Of a DNA stretch of 64,000 nt, positions 40,321 to 50,128 are shown piece by piece. The stretch is from Mycobacterium florentinum (GTDB lineage: Bacteria > Actinomycetota > Actinomycetes > Mycobacteriales > Mycobacteriaceae): contig NZ_AP022576.1 in NCBI RefSeq assembly GCF_010730355.1, positions 5,580,001-5,644,000 on the forward strand, written 5' to 3'. How positions within the stretch are numbered: position 1 is the first letter of the stretch; each line of letters opens with the position of its first letter. The notes beneath the pieces were generated by a model that saw only the letters and a list, made by a program, of their open reading frames with translations, made no database searches and was not told the DNA's origin. A program made the translations under genes and the position numbers.

Positions 40321-40913
40321 GTGCGGCCGGCGTCGGGCAGCGCGCACACCCGGTTGCCGGAGAAGCCGGACGAACCGATGCCGAGTGCGATATTGAACCG
40401 GGCCCGCAGATTGCCCAGGTTGATCACGTGGGTAAGGGCGACGAGCTGCGGCGTGTCGAAGTGGGCGCGCAGCGCGTCGAACAGCTCGTCGGTCACCTCG
40501 ACCGGGGTGCGGCTCATCGCGGTGGCGTACTCCAGGATCAGCTTGTCGACGTCGTCGAAGCACGCGGCGTTGCGGTAATCGGCCATCCCCAGCAGCTCTT
40601 CGTCGGTGATGCCCCACTGGCGGGCGATCTGCGAGCCGAGGTCGATGCAGTATTCGCAGCGCACCGTCGTCGCCGCCTTCAGCTCCGCCAGCGCGCGGTG
40701 GCGCGGGCGCAGGATGTCCAGCTTCGATTCGGCCTGCTCGAGCTTGCCGTAGGCGCTGAGCAGGCGCGGGATGTGGGCGTACATGCGCAGCGGTTCGAGC
40801 ATGCCGGCCGTTTCCAGTCCGGCCATCCGCGCGAGCTTGCGTTTGGTGAAGAAGAAGGCGATCTTGGCGCCCAGGCCGGCGTCGCGGTCGGAGACTCCCT
40901 GTAGCCGGGACAT
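40317..40913 (-). CDS. carboxymuconolactone-decarboxylase/AhpD-family protein
   Basis: A 198-residue protein with the CMD/AhpD redox motif LKAATTVRCEYCIDLGSQIARQWG (Cys-x2-Cys-x3-... ) followed by ITDEELLGMADYRNAACFDDVDKLILEYATAMSRTPVEV. AhpD-like proteins form helical oligomers and use the CxxC in peroxide or oxidant detoxification. ECF41 sigma factors are almost always encoded beside such a protein and control its promoter, so this gene is the likely regulon. ATG 40913 has GGGAGG upstream and overlaps sigma translation downstream. Confidence 0.9.
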   Translation of the reverse strand: MSRLQGVSDRDAGLGAKIAFFFTKRKLARMAGLETAGMLEPLRMYAHIPRLLSAYGKLEQAESKLDILRPRHRALAELKAATTVRCEYCIDLGSQIARQWGITDEELLGMADYRNAACFDDVDKLILEYATAMSRTPVEVTDELFDALRAHFDTPQLVALTHVINLGNLRARFNIALGIGSSGFSGNRVCALPDAGRT

Positions 40914-40996
40914 GGCGAACCTCCCGAATGGTCGTGGTGCGGACCGTTATTGGCCCTCACTACGTCGACACCCGGCGACGCGCAAACGTGACCGGG

Positions 40997-41338
40997 CTAG
41001 TGCCCGAACGTCGAACCCGATCCCTGGGTCTGCTGGCTCAGCGGTATGTCCATGTCGTACACCCGGGCATGGAACACGGTGCGATTCCGCAGCGCGGCCT
41101 GGACCGCGCGGTGCAACCCGTCCTCGAGATAGATGGTGCCTTTCCAGCGCACGGCGTGCGGGAAAAGATCGCCGTAGAAGGTGGAGTCCTCCGACAGCAG
41201 CCGATCCAGGGCCAGCACCGTGGTCGTGGTGACCAATTCGTCGAGCCGGATCTGCTGTGGTGGTATCTGGGACCAGTCGCGGTAGGACAGCCCGTGTTCC
41301 GGATAGGGCTTCCCGTCTCGTACGCCCTTGAAAATCAT
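40997..41338 (-). CDS. conserved mycobacterial hypothetical protein (Rv2375 type)
   Basis: A 113-residue protein, MIFKGVRDGKPYPEHGLSYRDW, SQIPPQQIRLDELVTTTTVLALDRLLSEDSTFYGDLFPHAVRWKGTIYLEDGLHRAVQAALRNRTVFHARVYDMD. From memory this is very close to M. tuberculosis Rv2375, which has the same place beside hrcA. The DGLHRAVQAALRNR part resembles ParB/nuclease-like N-terminal folds, but no function is established. It is divergent from hrcA; the 156 bases between hold both promoters. Confidence 0.87.
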   Translation of the reverse strand: MIFKGVRDGKPYPEHGLSYRDWSQIPPQQIRLDELVTTTTVLALDRLLSEDSTFYGDLFPHAVRWKGTIYLEDGLHRAVQAALRNRTVFHARVYDMDIPLSQQTQGSGSTFGH

Positions 41339-41462
41339 TGGCGGATCTTCTCCGATGCGTCGTCGAGGCCCAACGAGTTCCTGCTGGACAGGCTAGCCGC
41401 AAACTTGTCCGCGATGTGCGGCGGACGCGTGCGCAGCGAGGTCAGCGCGATGTGTGAGACCG

Positions 41463-41468
41463 TAAAAT
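41463..41468 (+). promoter_or_regulatory. candidate -10 element for hrcA-dnaJ2
   Basis: TAAAAT at 41463-41468 matches the mycobacterial -10 (TANNNT) and lies 26 bases before the hrcA start, which has a strong AAGGAGG ribosome site at 41480-41486. I see no CIRCE inverted repeat (TTAGCACTC-N9-GAGTGCTAA) in the region, so HrcA does not obviously repress itself here. Confidence 0.4.
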
Positions 41469-41488
41469 GGACGCGATCAAGGAGGTAG

Positions 41489-42526
<1,038 letters not shown>

Positions 42527-42585
42527 CGGTGCACCCGCAGAGTTTGTGGACAGCCGCGTAACGCGCGGCACAAGAAAGGTCAGGC

Positions 42586-43728
42586 GTGGCACGCGACTAT
42601 TACGGGCTGCTGGGTGTGAGCAAGAACGCCGGCGATGCGGAGATCAAACGCGCGTACCGGAAGTTGGCGCGCGAATTGCATCCCGACATCAACCCCGACG
42701 AGGCCGCACAGGCGAAGTTCAAGGAGATCAGCGTCGCCTACGAGGTGCTCAGCGATCCGGAGAAGCGCCGCATCGTCGACCTCGGCGGGGACCCGCTGGA
42801 GAATGCGGCAGCCGGCGGCGGTTTCGGCGGTTTCGGCGGCCTGGGTGATGTGTTCGAGGCGTTCTTCGGTGGCGGCTTCACCGGGGGTGGGACGTCTCGC
42901 GGTCCGATCGGCCGGGTTCGGCCCGGCTCGGACTCGCTGTTGCGGATGCGGCTGGATCTCGAGGAGTGCGCGACCGGCGTGACCAAGCAGGTCACCGTCG
43001 ACACCGCGGTGCTGTGCGACCGCTGCCAGGGCAAGGGCACCAACGGCGATTCCGCACCGATCCCGTGCGACACCTGCGGCGGTCGCGGCGAGGTGCAGTC
43101 CGTGCAGCGTTCGCTGCTGGGACAGATGGTGACATCGCGACCGTGCCCCACTTGCCGCGGCGTCGGCGTGGTCATCCCCGACCCGTGCCATCAGTGCATG
43201 GGCGACGGCCGGGTGCGGGCCCGCCGCGAGATCAGCGTCAAGATTCCCGCCGGTGTCGGCGACGGCATGCGGGTTCGGCTGGCCGCTCAGGGCGAGGTCG
43301 GGCCCGGGGGAGGCCCGGCCGGTGACCTCTACGTCGAGGTGCACGAGCAGGCCCACGACATTTTCGTCCGTGACGGCGACGACCTGCACTGCACGGTGTC
43401 GGTGCCGATGGTCGACGCCGCACTCGGCGCCACGCTCAGCGTCGACGCCATCCTCGACGGCACCAGCGAGATCGTCATTCCGCCTGGCACCCAACCGGGT
43501 TCGGTCATCACGCTGCGCGGCCACGGGATGCCGCAGCTACGCTCGGCCACCCGGGGGAATCTGCACGTGCACGTCGAGGTGGTGGTTCCCACGCGGCTGG
43601 ACCACCACGACAGCGAACTGTTGCGCGAGCTGAAGACCCGCCGCAGCCGCGACGTGCCCGAGGTCCGCTCGACGCACACCGGCAGTGGTCTGTTCAGCCG
43701 GCTGCGCGAGACCTTCACCGGGCGCTAG
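42586..43728 (+). CDS. dnaJ2: DnaJ2, Hsp40 co-chaperone
   Basis: A 380-residue type I DnaJ. J domain [38 protein letters not shown] with the HPD tripeptide that stimulates DnaK ATPase; a Gly/Phe-rich linker ([22 protein letters not shown]); four CxxCxGxG zinc repeats ([32 protein letters not shown]); and the C-terminal substrate domain. The start is GTG 42586 behind AAGAAAGG. It pairs with hrcA as in other actinobacteria. Confidence 0.96.
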   Translation: MARDYYGLLGVSKNAGDAEIKRAYRKLARELHPDINPDEAAQAKFKEISVAYEVLSDPEKRRIVDLGGDPLENAAAGGGFGGFGGLGDVFEAFFGGGFTGGGTSRGPIGRVRPGSDSLLRMRLDLEECATGVTKQVTVDTAVLCDRCQGKGTNGDSAPIPCDTCGGRGEVQSVQRSLLGQMVTSRPCPTCRGVGVVIPDPCHQCMGDGRVRARREISVKIPAGVGDGMRVRLAAQGEVGPGGGPAGDLYVEVHEQAHDIFVRDGDDLHCTVSVPMVDAALGATLSVDAILDGTSEIVIPPGTQPGSVITLRGHGMPQLRSATRGNLHVHVEVVVPTRLDHHDSELLRELKTRRSRDVPEVRSTHTGSGLFSRLRETFTGR

Positions 43729-43748
43729 CCACGACCCGAGGCCCACAC

Positions 43749-44639
43749 ATGGTGGCGACGCTGTTCTACGCCGAAGCATTGCCCGACACCGGTGGGCTGG
43801 CCGTCGTGGACGGCGATGAGGGGTTTCACGCCGCGACGGTGCGCCGGATCCGGTCCGGGGAGGAACTGGTGCTCGGCGACGGCGCCGGTGGTTTGGCCCG
43901 CTGCGTGGTCGAGCAATCCGGGCGCGACGGGCTGCGCGCCCGGGTGCTGGACCGCTGGACCGTCGACCCGCCGCAGCCGTCGGCGACGGTGGTGCAGGCG
44001 CTGCCCAAGTCCGATCGTTCGGAGTTGGCGATCGAATTGGCCACCGAGGCCGGCGCGGATGCGTTCGTGGCCTGGCAGGCCGCCCGCTGCGTGGCCAGCT
44101 GGCAGGGCGCCCGCGTCGAGAAGGGGCTGCGCCGCTGGCGTGCGGTCGCCCGGTCGGCGGCCCGGCAATCGCGGCGGGCACACATTCCACCCGTCGACGG
44201 TGTGGTGTCGACGGCGGCTCTGGTCCAGCGGATCCGCGACGAAGTGGCCGGTGGCGCGATGGTCGTGGTCCTGCACGAGTCGGCGACCGAGGGGATCGCG
44301 GACGTCGCGGTGGCGCGGGCAACCTCACTGTTCCTGGTGGTCGGCCCCGAGGGCGGTGTCGCGCCCGAGGAGCTGGCGGCGCTGACCGACGCGGGCGCCG
44401 TCGCGATACGGCTTGGCCCGCAGGTGCTGCGGACTTCGACGGCCGCCGCGGTGGCCCTGGGCGCGCTCGGCGTGCTCACCGGCCGATGGGAGCAAACCGT
44501 CGAGGTGGGGCCGCCGGGGCCGCTCGCGGCTGACCAGACGGAGCCCTCGGCGTACACTGAGGCATCCGCACAACCCCTGACGAGCCGAGAAGGCAGGCAC
44601 CGGAAACCACGTGACGCCACGCGAGACCAACGCTGCTGA
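43749..44639 (+). CDS. rsmE: RsmE, 16S rRNA m3U1498 methyltransferase
   Basis: A 296-residue SPOUT-fold methyltransferase that modifies U1498 in the decoding centre. An N-terminal PUA-like domain ([36 protein letters not shown]) is followed by the knotted SAM domain with [47 protein letters not shown], the family signature. As I remember it, the M. tuberculosis enzyme (Rv2372c) is about 262 residues; this frame runs about 34 residues further, as a polar tail, and ends 29 bases inside phoH. The start at ATG 43749 is 20 bases after dnaJ2. Confidence 0.93.
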   Translation: MVATLFYAEALPDTGGLAVVDGDEGFHAATVRRIRSGEELVLGDGAGGLARCVVEQSGRDGLRARVLDRWTVDPPQPSATVVQALPKSDRSELAIELATEAGADAFVAWQAARCVASWQGARVEKGLRRWRAVARSAARQSRRAHIPPVDGVVSTAALVQRIRDEVAGGAMVVVLHESATEGIADVAVARATSLFLVVGPEGGVAPEELAALTDAGAVAIRLGPQVLRTSTAAAVALGALGVLTGRWEQTVEVGPPGPLAADQTEPSAYTEASAQPLTSREGRHRKPRDATRDQRC

Positions 44640-45669
44640 TGCAGCTGGGGCCCTGCAGGCCGACGCTCAGGTGCGCAGCAGCAACGACATTCCTCCTGAT
44701 CTCGTCGTCGGTTTGCTGGGCTCGTCAGACGAGAATCTGCGCGCCCTCGAACGCGTACTCAGCGCCGACCTGCATGTTCGCGGCAACGCCGTCACCATCT
44801 CGGGCGAACCGGCCGACGTGGCGCTCGCCGAGCGCGCGATCTCCGAGCTGATCGCGATCGTGGCCAGCGGCCAATCGCTGACGCCGGAGGTGGTGCGTCA
44901 CAGTGTCGCCATGCTGGTCGGCACCGGCGACGAGTCACCCGCGGAGGTACTCACCCTCGACATCCTGGCGCGCCGGGGCAAGACGATCCGGCCCAAGACG
45001 CTCAACCAGAAGCGCTACGTCGACGCCATCGACGCCCACACCATCGTGTTCGGCATCGGGCCGGCCGGTACCGGCAAGACGTATCTGGCCATGGCCAAGG
45101 CGGTCCACGCGCTGCAGTCCAAACAGGTCACCCGGATCATCTTGACCCGACCGGCCGTGGAAGCCGGTGAGCGCCTTGGCTTTTTGCCGGGCACGCTGAG
45201 CGAGAAGATCGACCCGTATCTGCGGCCGCTGTACGACGCCCTCTACGACATGATGGATCCCGAGCTGATCCCCAAGCTGATGTCGGCCGGGGTGATCGAG
45301 GTGGCGCCGCTGGCGTACATGCGGGGACGCAGCCTCAACTCCGCTTTCATCGTGCTCGACGAGGCACAGAACACCACGCCCGAGCAGATGAAGATGTTCC
45401 TCACCCGGTTGGGGTTCGGCTCCAAGATGGTCGTCACCGGCGATATCACCCAGATCGACCTGCCGGGCGGAGCGAAGTCGGGCCTGCGGGCGGCCGTCGA
45501 CATCCTCGAAGACATCGACGACATCCAGGTTGCCGAGTTGACCAGCGCGGATGTGGTCCGGCACCGGCTGGTCTCCGAGATCGTCGACGCCTACGCCCGC
45601 CACGAGGACACGGATGCCGGCATGAATCGGGCCGCTCGGCACGCATCCGGGACCCGAAATCGCCGATGA
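44611..45669 (+). CDS. phoH: PhoH-like ATPase (PhoH1)
   Basis: A 352-residue cytosolic P-loop ATPase of the PhoH family (often linked to RNA metabolism with YbeY). An N-terminal KH-like part ([44 protein letters not shown]) precedes Walker [19 protein letters not shown] and Walker [39 protein letters not shown] 44611 lies inside the end of rsmE, giving a 29-base overlap. ybeY follows within 20 bases, the usual PhoH-YbeY pairing. Confidence 0.95.
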   Translation: MTPRETNAADAAGALQADAQVRSSNDIPPDLVVGLLGSSDENLRALERVLSADLHVRGNAVTISGEPADVALAERAISELIAIVASGQSLTPEVVRHSVAMLVGTGDESPAEVLTLDILARRGKTIRPKTLNQKRYVDAIDAHTIVFGIGPAGTGKTYLAMAKAVHALQSKQVTRIILTRPAVEAGERLGFLPGTLSEKIDPYLRPLYDALYDMMDPELIPKLMSAGVIEVAPLAYMRGRSLNSAFIVLDEAQNTTPEQMKMFLTRLGFGSKMVVTGDITQIDLPGGAKSGLRAAVDILEDIDDIQVAELTSADVVRHRLVSEIVDAYARHEDTDAGMNRAARHASGTRNRR

Positions 45670-45687
45670 TGATGCGGTGAGCCGGCC

Positions 45688-46221
45688 ATGACCATCGAAG
45701 TGTCCAACGAATCGGGCATCGACGTCTCCGAAGCCGAATTGGTGAGCGTCGCGCGGTTCGTCATCGCCAGAATGGACGTCAATCCGAGCGCCGAACTGTC
45801 GATGGTGTTGCTGGACACGGCGGCGATGGCGGACCTGCACATGCGTTGGATGGACCTGCCCGGTCCGACCGACGTGATGAGCTTCCCGATGGACGAGCTC
45901 GAGCCCGGCGGCCGGCCGGACGCACCCGAGCCGGGGCCGTCGATGCTGGGCGACATCGTGCTGTGCCCGGAATTCGCGGCCGAGCAGGCCGCCGCGGCGG
46001 GCCACAGTCTCGGACATGAGTTGGCGCTGTTGACGATTCACGGCGTGCTGCACCTGCTTGGTTACGACCACGCCGAGCACGACGAGGAGAAGGAGATGTT
46101 CGCCCTGCAGGGGCGGCTTCTCGAAGAGTGGGTAGCCGAACAGGTCGAGGCGTACCACTACGACCGGCAAGACGAGAAGGATCGCCGGTTGCTGGACAAG
46201 TCAAGGTATTTCGACAATTGA
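45688..46221 (+). CDS. ybeY: YbeY, rRNA maturation endoribonuclease
   Basis: A 177-residue zinc metalloprotein that matures the 16S rRNA 3' end and takes part in ribosome quality control. The zinc site [21 protein letters not shown] (H-x3-H-x5-H) is intact, with the preceding MSFPMDEL and [11 protein letters not shown] blocks. ATG 45688 is preceded by a purine stretch. The stop TGA (46219-46221) overlaps a TTG that starts the next gene. Confidence 0.95.
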   Translation: MTIEVSNESGIDVSEAELVSVARFVIARMDVNPSAELSMVLLDTAAMADLHMRWMDLPGPTDVMSFPMDELEPGGRPDAPEPGPSMLGDIVLCPEFAAEQAAAAGHSLGHELALLTIHGVLHLLGYDHAEHDEEKEMFALQGRLLEEWVAEQVEAYHYDRQDEKDRRLLDKSRYFDN

Positions 46222-47486
46222 GCCTTTTAAAGAGAGCACTCTGGATCGCGGTTTGCGCCGCCATGGCGTTGGCGCCGTTGGTGGTGCTGGCCGGTACGAC
46301 CGGTGTGGCACAGGCGTCTCCGTGCGCGGGCGAGGGGTCGAACCCCGTGTCCTGCCAGCACTGCCTGTTTTACGTGAACGCGTATCACACCGCGAACGTG
46401 TGCAACGCCCCCGCGCCACGGCCGGCCCCGGCACCGACGAGCACCCCGGTGTACATCCCGGAGCCACCGCCGCTGCCCCTGCCGCCCACTTCCACGCGCC
46501 CGGCTCCCACACCGGTGCAGACCCCGAAGATCAATCCGCAGGCCCCGGGTGCGCCCAGAAACGTCGGGGTGATGGCACCGCCGAAGAAGCTGGACGCGCC
46601 ACCGCAGGCGGTCGCGGCGGCCAAGGCCGCACCCGCGGCACGGCTCAATCTCGCCGACCCGCCGAAGCCGCCGACCCCGACGGACTTCAACCAGCAGGTG
46701 CAGAACGTCATCACCGCCCACAGCGAAAACATCGACCAGGTCAGGGCCGACAACAAGGTGCTGGTCCGGCCCCGGCACTGGGACTTCGTCGACTACGACG
46801 AGTATCACCGCCCGACCCTGTACAACCCGCTCAGCCAGGCGATGACCTTCCGCTACACCTACGACGGCGCTTCCCAGGATGCCTACCTTCCGGCCGGTGG
46901 CCGGATCGTGCTGGATGCCGGCACCGTGGGCCTGGTGTCGTTCACCGCGGTCGGCGAGAGCTATCTGGCGGCGGGCAGCTTCTACGGCGGGGCCTTCGTG
47001 CCGCCGCCCAACTGGCAGGGTCCGCCGCCGCCGGAGTACGTCGCCCCGGCACCGCCGACCCTGTACCAGAACGTGTTGGCCGACGTCCCCGCCGACAACC
47101 AGATCGTGCAAATCGGCCAGGTGGCGGTGGTGGGGCGCGACGAGAGCCAACCCGTCGGCAGTCAGGACACCTTCCTGCTCGACGACACCACCGTGGCCTG
47201 GGGCCAGGTCGTCGATCCCACCACCGGCGTGCAGATCAGGGTGAGTAAGACCCAGTCGCTGCCGGGCTTCGGGCCGACCGACAACGGCGACTTCCTGGTG
47301 GCGCTGGCCGTTCGCGGAGACCAAACCCAACCGGCGCAGCCCGCCCCGCCCGTCCAAGCCTGGTGGCCGTGGGCGGTGCGATACGGGCTGCTGGTGATGG
47401 CGGTCGTCGTCATCGCCGGGTTGCTCAATCGGCGGGGCAAGGGTGACGAGGCCCAAAAAGAGTCCGCGACCGAGTCAAGGCATTAG
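46218..47486 (+). CDS. exported, membrane-anchored proline-rich protein
   Basis: The best start is TTG 46218, which overlaps the ybeY stop (TTGA), giving 422 residues: signal peptide [33 protein letters not shown], a short Cys-containing segment ([16 protein letters not shown]), a long Pro/Ala/Thr-rich linker, a folded beta-rich domain (about 190-390, with [31 protein letters not shown]) and a C-terminal membrane helix [24 protein letters not shown]. It is a surface protein held in the membrane from its C terminus. I remember no counterpart at this place in M. tuberculosis. Function unknown. Confidence 0.75.
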   Translation: MSLLKRALWIAVCAAMALAPLVVLAGTTGVAQASPCAGEGSNPVSCQHCLFYVNAYHTANVCNAPAPRPAPAPTSTPVYIPEPPPLPLPPTSTRPAPTPVQTPKINPQAPGAPRNVGVMAPPKKLDAPPQAVAAAKAAPAARLNLADPPKPPTPTDFNQQVQNVITAHSENIDQVRADNKVLVRPRHWDFVDYDEYHRPTLYNPLSQAMTFRYTYDGASQDAYLPAGGRIVLDAGTVGLVSFTAVGESYLAAGSFYGGAFVPPPNWQGPPPPEYVAPAPPTLYQNVLADVPADNQIVQIGQVAVVGRDESQPVGSQDTFLLDDTTVAWGQVVDPTTGVQIRVSKTQSLPGFGPTDNGDFLVALAVRGDQTQPAQPAPPVQAWWPWAVRYGLLVMAVVVIAGLLNRRGKGDEAQKESATESRH

Positions 47487-47491
47487 CGCCG

Positions 47492-48796
47492 TTGACCGGG
47501 ATATCTCAGCTACTCGGCGCGATTGCGTTGATCTGTCTGGGTGGGGCATTCGCGGCGATCGACGCCGCGATTAGTACGGTTTCGGTGGCCCGGGTGGCCG
47601 AGCTGGTGCGCGATGAGCGCCCCGGTGCCCGGTCGTTGTCGAGGGTGATGGCCGACCGGCCGCGCTATATCAACTTGGTGGTGCTGTTGCGCATCATCTG
47701 TGAGGTCACCGCGACCGTGCTGCTCGTGGTGTTTCTCTACGACAACTTCGGCCTGAATTGGGCGGTGTTCGGCGCCGCGACCATCATGGTGCTGACCAGC
47801 TTCGTCGTCATCGGGGTGGGTCCGCGGACTCTCGGCCGCCAGCATGCGTATTCCATTTCGCTGGTGACAGCTCTTCCGCTGCAAGTGATTTCGACCCTGT
47901 TGATGCCGCTCAGCCGGCTGCTGGTGCTTATCGGTAACGCGCTCACACCGGGTCGCGGCTTGCGCAACGGCCCGTTCGCGTCCGAGATCGAGCTGCGCGA
48001 GGTCGTCGACCTGGCCCAGCAGCGCGGCGTGGTGGCCGCCGATGAGCGCCGGATGATCGAGTCGGTGTTCGAACTCGGTGACACACCGGCGCGTGAAGTG
48101 ATGGTGCCGAGGACCGAGATGATCTGGATCGAAAGTGACAAATTCGCCAGCCAAGCCATGAACTTGGCCGTGCGCAGCGGACATTCCCGCCTTCCGGTGA
48201 TCGGCGAGAACGTCGACGACATCGTCGGGGTAGTGTATCTTAAAGACCTTGTCCAGCAGGCGTTTTCGGCTGCCGATGGTGGCCGCGACACTAAGGTGTC
48301 GGAGGTGATGCGCCCCGCGGTGTTCGTGCCGGACTCCAAGCCGCTGGATGCGCTGCTGCGTGAAATGCAGCGCGACCGCAATCACATGGCGCTGCTCGTC
48401 GACGAGTACGGCGCGATCGCCGGCCTGGTCAGCATCGAAGACGTGCTGGAGGAGATCGTCGGCGAGATCGCCGACGAGTACGACGAGGCCGAGGTGGCGC
48501 CGATAGAAGATTTGGGCGACAAGCACTTTCGGGTGTCGTCGCGGCTGCCGATCGAAGACGTCGGCGAGCTCTACGACGTCGAATTCGACGACGATCTCGA
48601 CGTCGACACGGTGGGCGGCCTGATGGCTCTGGAGTTGGGCCGGGTTCCGTTGCCCGGCGCCGAGGTGGTCTCGCACGGCCTGCGGCTGCGTGCCGAGGGT
48701 GGCCCCGACCATCGCGGGCGGCTGCGGATCGGCACCGTGCTGCTGAGCCCGGTCGAATCGGAGGAGCACGAGCTGGAGGACACTCACCATGGCTGA
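47492..48796 (+). CDS. CorC/HlyC-family transporter-associated membrane protein (CNNM-CBS)
   Basis: A 434-residue protein of the HlyC/CorC family. An N-terminal CNNM/DUF21 membrane domain ([67 protein letters not shown]) precedes a CBS pair ([93 protein letters not shown]) and a CorC_HlyC C-terminal domain. Likely Mg2+ or Co2+ efflux or homeostasis. The start is TTG 47492, five bases after the preceding stop; the same place and length as M. tuberculosis Rv2366c. Confidence 0.93.
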   Translation: MTGISQLLGAIALICLGGAFAAIDAAISTVSVARVAELVRDERPGARSLSRVMADRPRYINLVVLLRIICEVTATVLLVVFLYDNFGLNWAVFGAATIMVLTSFVVIGVGPRTLGRQHAYSISLVTALPLQVISTLLMPLSRLLVLIGNALTPGRGLRNGPFASEIELREVVDLAQQRGVVAADERRMIESVFELGDTPAREVMVPRTEMIWIESDKFASQAMNLAVRSGHSRLPVIGENVDDIVGVVYLKDLVQQAFSAADGGRDTKVSEVMRPAVFVPDSKPLDALLREMQRDRNHMALLVDEYGAIAGLVSIEDVLEEIVGEIADEYDEAEVAPIEDLGDKHFRVSSRLPIEDVGELYDVEFDDDLDVDTVGGLMALELGRVPLPGAEVVSHGLRLRAEGGPDHRGRLRIGTVLLSPVESEEHELEDTHHG

Positions 48797-49109
48797 GCAG
48801 CTCGACGCCGAGGACGAAAAGCTGGTGGTGCTGGCGCGCGCCGCGATGGCCCGCGTCCAGGCCGACGGTGCCGCCTCGGTGCGAGATGTCGACGGCCGCA
48901 CGTATGCGGCTGCGCCGGTGGACTTATCGGCGTTACGGCTCACCGGGCTGCAGGCTGCGGTGGCCGCGGCCGTATCCAGCGGGGCCACCGGCCTGGAGGC
49001 CGCCGTGCTGGTGGCCGGCTCGGCAGACGACCCCGGCATCGCCGCGGTGCGCGAGCTCAGCCCGACCGCCGCGATCATTCTCACCGACCGTGCCGGCACC
49101 CCGTTATGA
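48789..49109 (+). CDS. conserved cytidine-deaminase-fold protein (Rv2365c type)
   Basis: A 106-residue protein: [71 protein letters not shown]. It has the cytidine-deaminase-like helical/beta layout but lacks the HAE and PCxxC zinc motifs, so deaminase activity is unlikely. The start lies eight bases inside corC and the stop overlaps era (ATGA). The same small gene sits between corC and era in M. tuberculosis. Confidence 0.85.
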   Translation: MAEQLDAEDEKLVVLARAAMARVQADGAASVRDVDGRTYAAAPVDLSALRLTGLQAAVAAAVSSGATGLEAAVLVAGSADDPGIAAVRELSPTAAIILTDRAGTPL

Positions 49110-50005
49110 GCGAATTCCGTTCGGGCTTCGTATGTTTGGTGGGCCGGCCGAACACCGGCAAGTCGACGCTGACAAACGCTCTGGTCGGTACCAAGGTGGC
49201 GATCACGTCGAAGCGCCCGCAGACCACTCGCCACACCATCCGCGGCATCGTGCACCGGGAGAACTTTCAGATCATCCTGGTCGACACCCCGGGCCTGCAC
49301 CGGCCACGCACCCTGCTGGGTAAACGACTCAACGACCTGGTCCGCGACACCTACACCGAAGTCGACGTCATCGGGCTGTGCATCCCGGCCGACGAGGCGA
49401 TCGGTCCTGGAGACCGCTGGATCCTCGACCAGATTCGTTCGGTCGCACCGAGAACCACCCTCGTGGTGATCGTCACCAAGATCGACAAAGTGCCCAAGGA
49501 CCGGGTGGCCGCCCAGCTGGTCGCGGTCAGTGAACTCGTCGACGGCTCGGCCGAAATCGTCCCGGTGTCGGCGGTGGCCGGCAGCCAGGTCGACGTGCTG
49601 ATCGACGTGCTGGCCGCGGCGCTGCCTCCCGGCCCGGCGTATTACCCCGACGGTGAGCTGACCGATGAGCCCGAAGAGATCCTGATGGCCGAGCTGATCC
49701 GCGAGGCCGCGCTGGAGGGGATTCGCGACGAGCTTCCGCATTCGCTGGCGGTGGTCATCGACGAGGTGAACGAGCGGGAGGATCGCGACGACCTGATCGA
49801 CGTGCACGCGCTGCTCTACGTCGAGCGGGACAGTCAGAAGGGCATCATCATCGGCAAGGGCGGGGCCCGGCTGCGCGAAGTGGGGACGGCGGCGCGGGCT
49901 CAGATCGAGAAGCTGCTGGGCACCAAGGTCTATCTCGACCTGCGCGTCAAGGTCGCCAAGAACTGGCAAAGCGACCCTAAACAGCTTGGACGGCTTGGCT
50001 TTTAG
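49106..50005 (+). CDS. era: Era, ribosome-assembly GTPase
   Basis: A 299-residue essential GTPase that binds the 16S rRNA 3' end. G1 GRPNTGKSTLTNALVG, G2 TSKRPQTTRHTIRG, G3 VDTPGLHRP, G4 VTKIDKVP, and the C-terminal KH domain (IIIGKGGARLREVGTAARAQIEKLLGTKVYLDLRVKVAKNWQSDPKQLGRLGF). Its usual partner YbeY is five genes upstream in the same run. A rho-independent terminator begins inside the last codons. Confidence 0.97.
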   Translation: MSEFRSGFVCLVGRPNTGKSTLTNALVGTKVAITSKRPQTTRHTIRGIVHRENFQIILVDTPGLHRPRTLLGKRLNDLVRDTYTEVDVIGLCIPADEAIGPGDRWILDQIRSVAPRTTLVVIVTKIDKVPKDRVAAQLVAVSELVDGSAEIVPVSAVAGSQVDVLIDVLAAALPPGPAYYPDGELTDEPEEILMAELIREAALEGIRDELPHSLAVVIDEVNEREDRDDLIDVHALLYVERDSQKGIIIGKGGARLREVGTAARAQIEKLLGTKVYLDLRVKVAKNWQSDPKQLGRLGF

Positions 50006-50016
50006 CCAAGTCTTTT
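49994..50016 (+). terminator. rho-independent terminator of the hrcA-era run
   Basis: CTTGGCT (49994-50000) and AGCCAAG (50004-50010) form a perfect 7-base stem with a TTT loop, followed at once by TCTTTT. The hairpin overlaps the era stop codon (50003-50005). Such clear U-tract terminators are uncommon in mycobacteria; it insulates the housekeeping operon from the Esp genes. Confidence 0.75.
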
Positions 50017-50029
50017 GCGGCATCGAGGT

Positions 50030-50050
50030 TCGGCCCAACTGATGGGCCGA
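50030..50050. promoter_or_regulatory. perfect inverted repeat upstream of espB
   Basis: TCGGCCCA (50030-50037) and TGGGCCGA (50043-50050) are a perfect 8-base inverted repeat with a 5-base loop. There is no T-run after it, so it is either a second terminator hairpin of mycobacterial I-shape type or a protein-binding operator for espB, which starts 79 bases downstream. Confidence 0.5.
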
Positions 50051-50055
50051 TCGGT

Positions 50056-50074
50056 TCCAAGAATCCTTTGAGGG
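50056..50074 (+). promoter_or_regulatory. motif TCCAAGAATC-N5-AGGG upstream of espB
   Basis: TCCAAGAATC, five bases, AGGG; the same arrangement recurs at 53561-53579 before the espE-like gene. Fourteen positions are identical with the same spacing and the same strand. It lies 55-73 bases before the espB start. Probably a shared regulator or promoter element of the Esp island. Confidence 0.5.
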
Positions 50075-50128
50075 TTTGAGGAGAAGGTCTTCTCCAACGG
50101 TCCAGACAGCCGAAGGAGGACCACCGCC

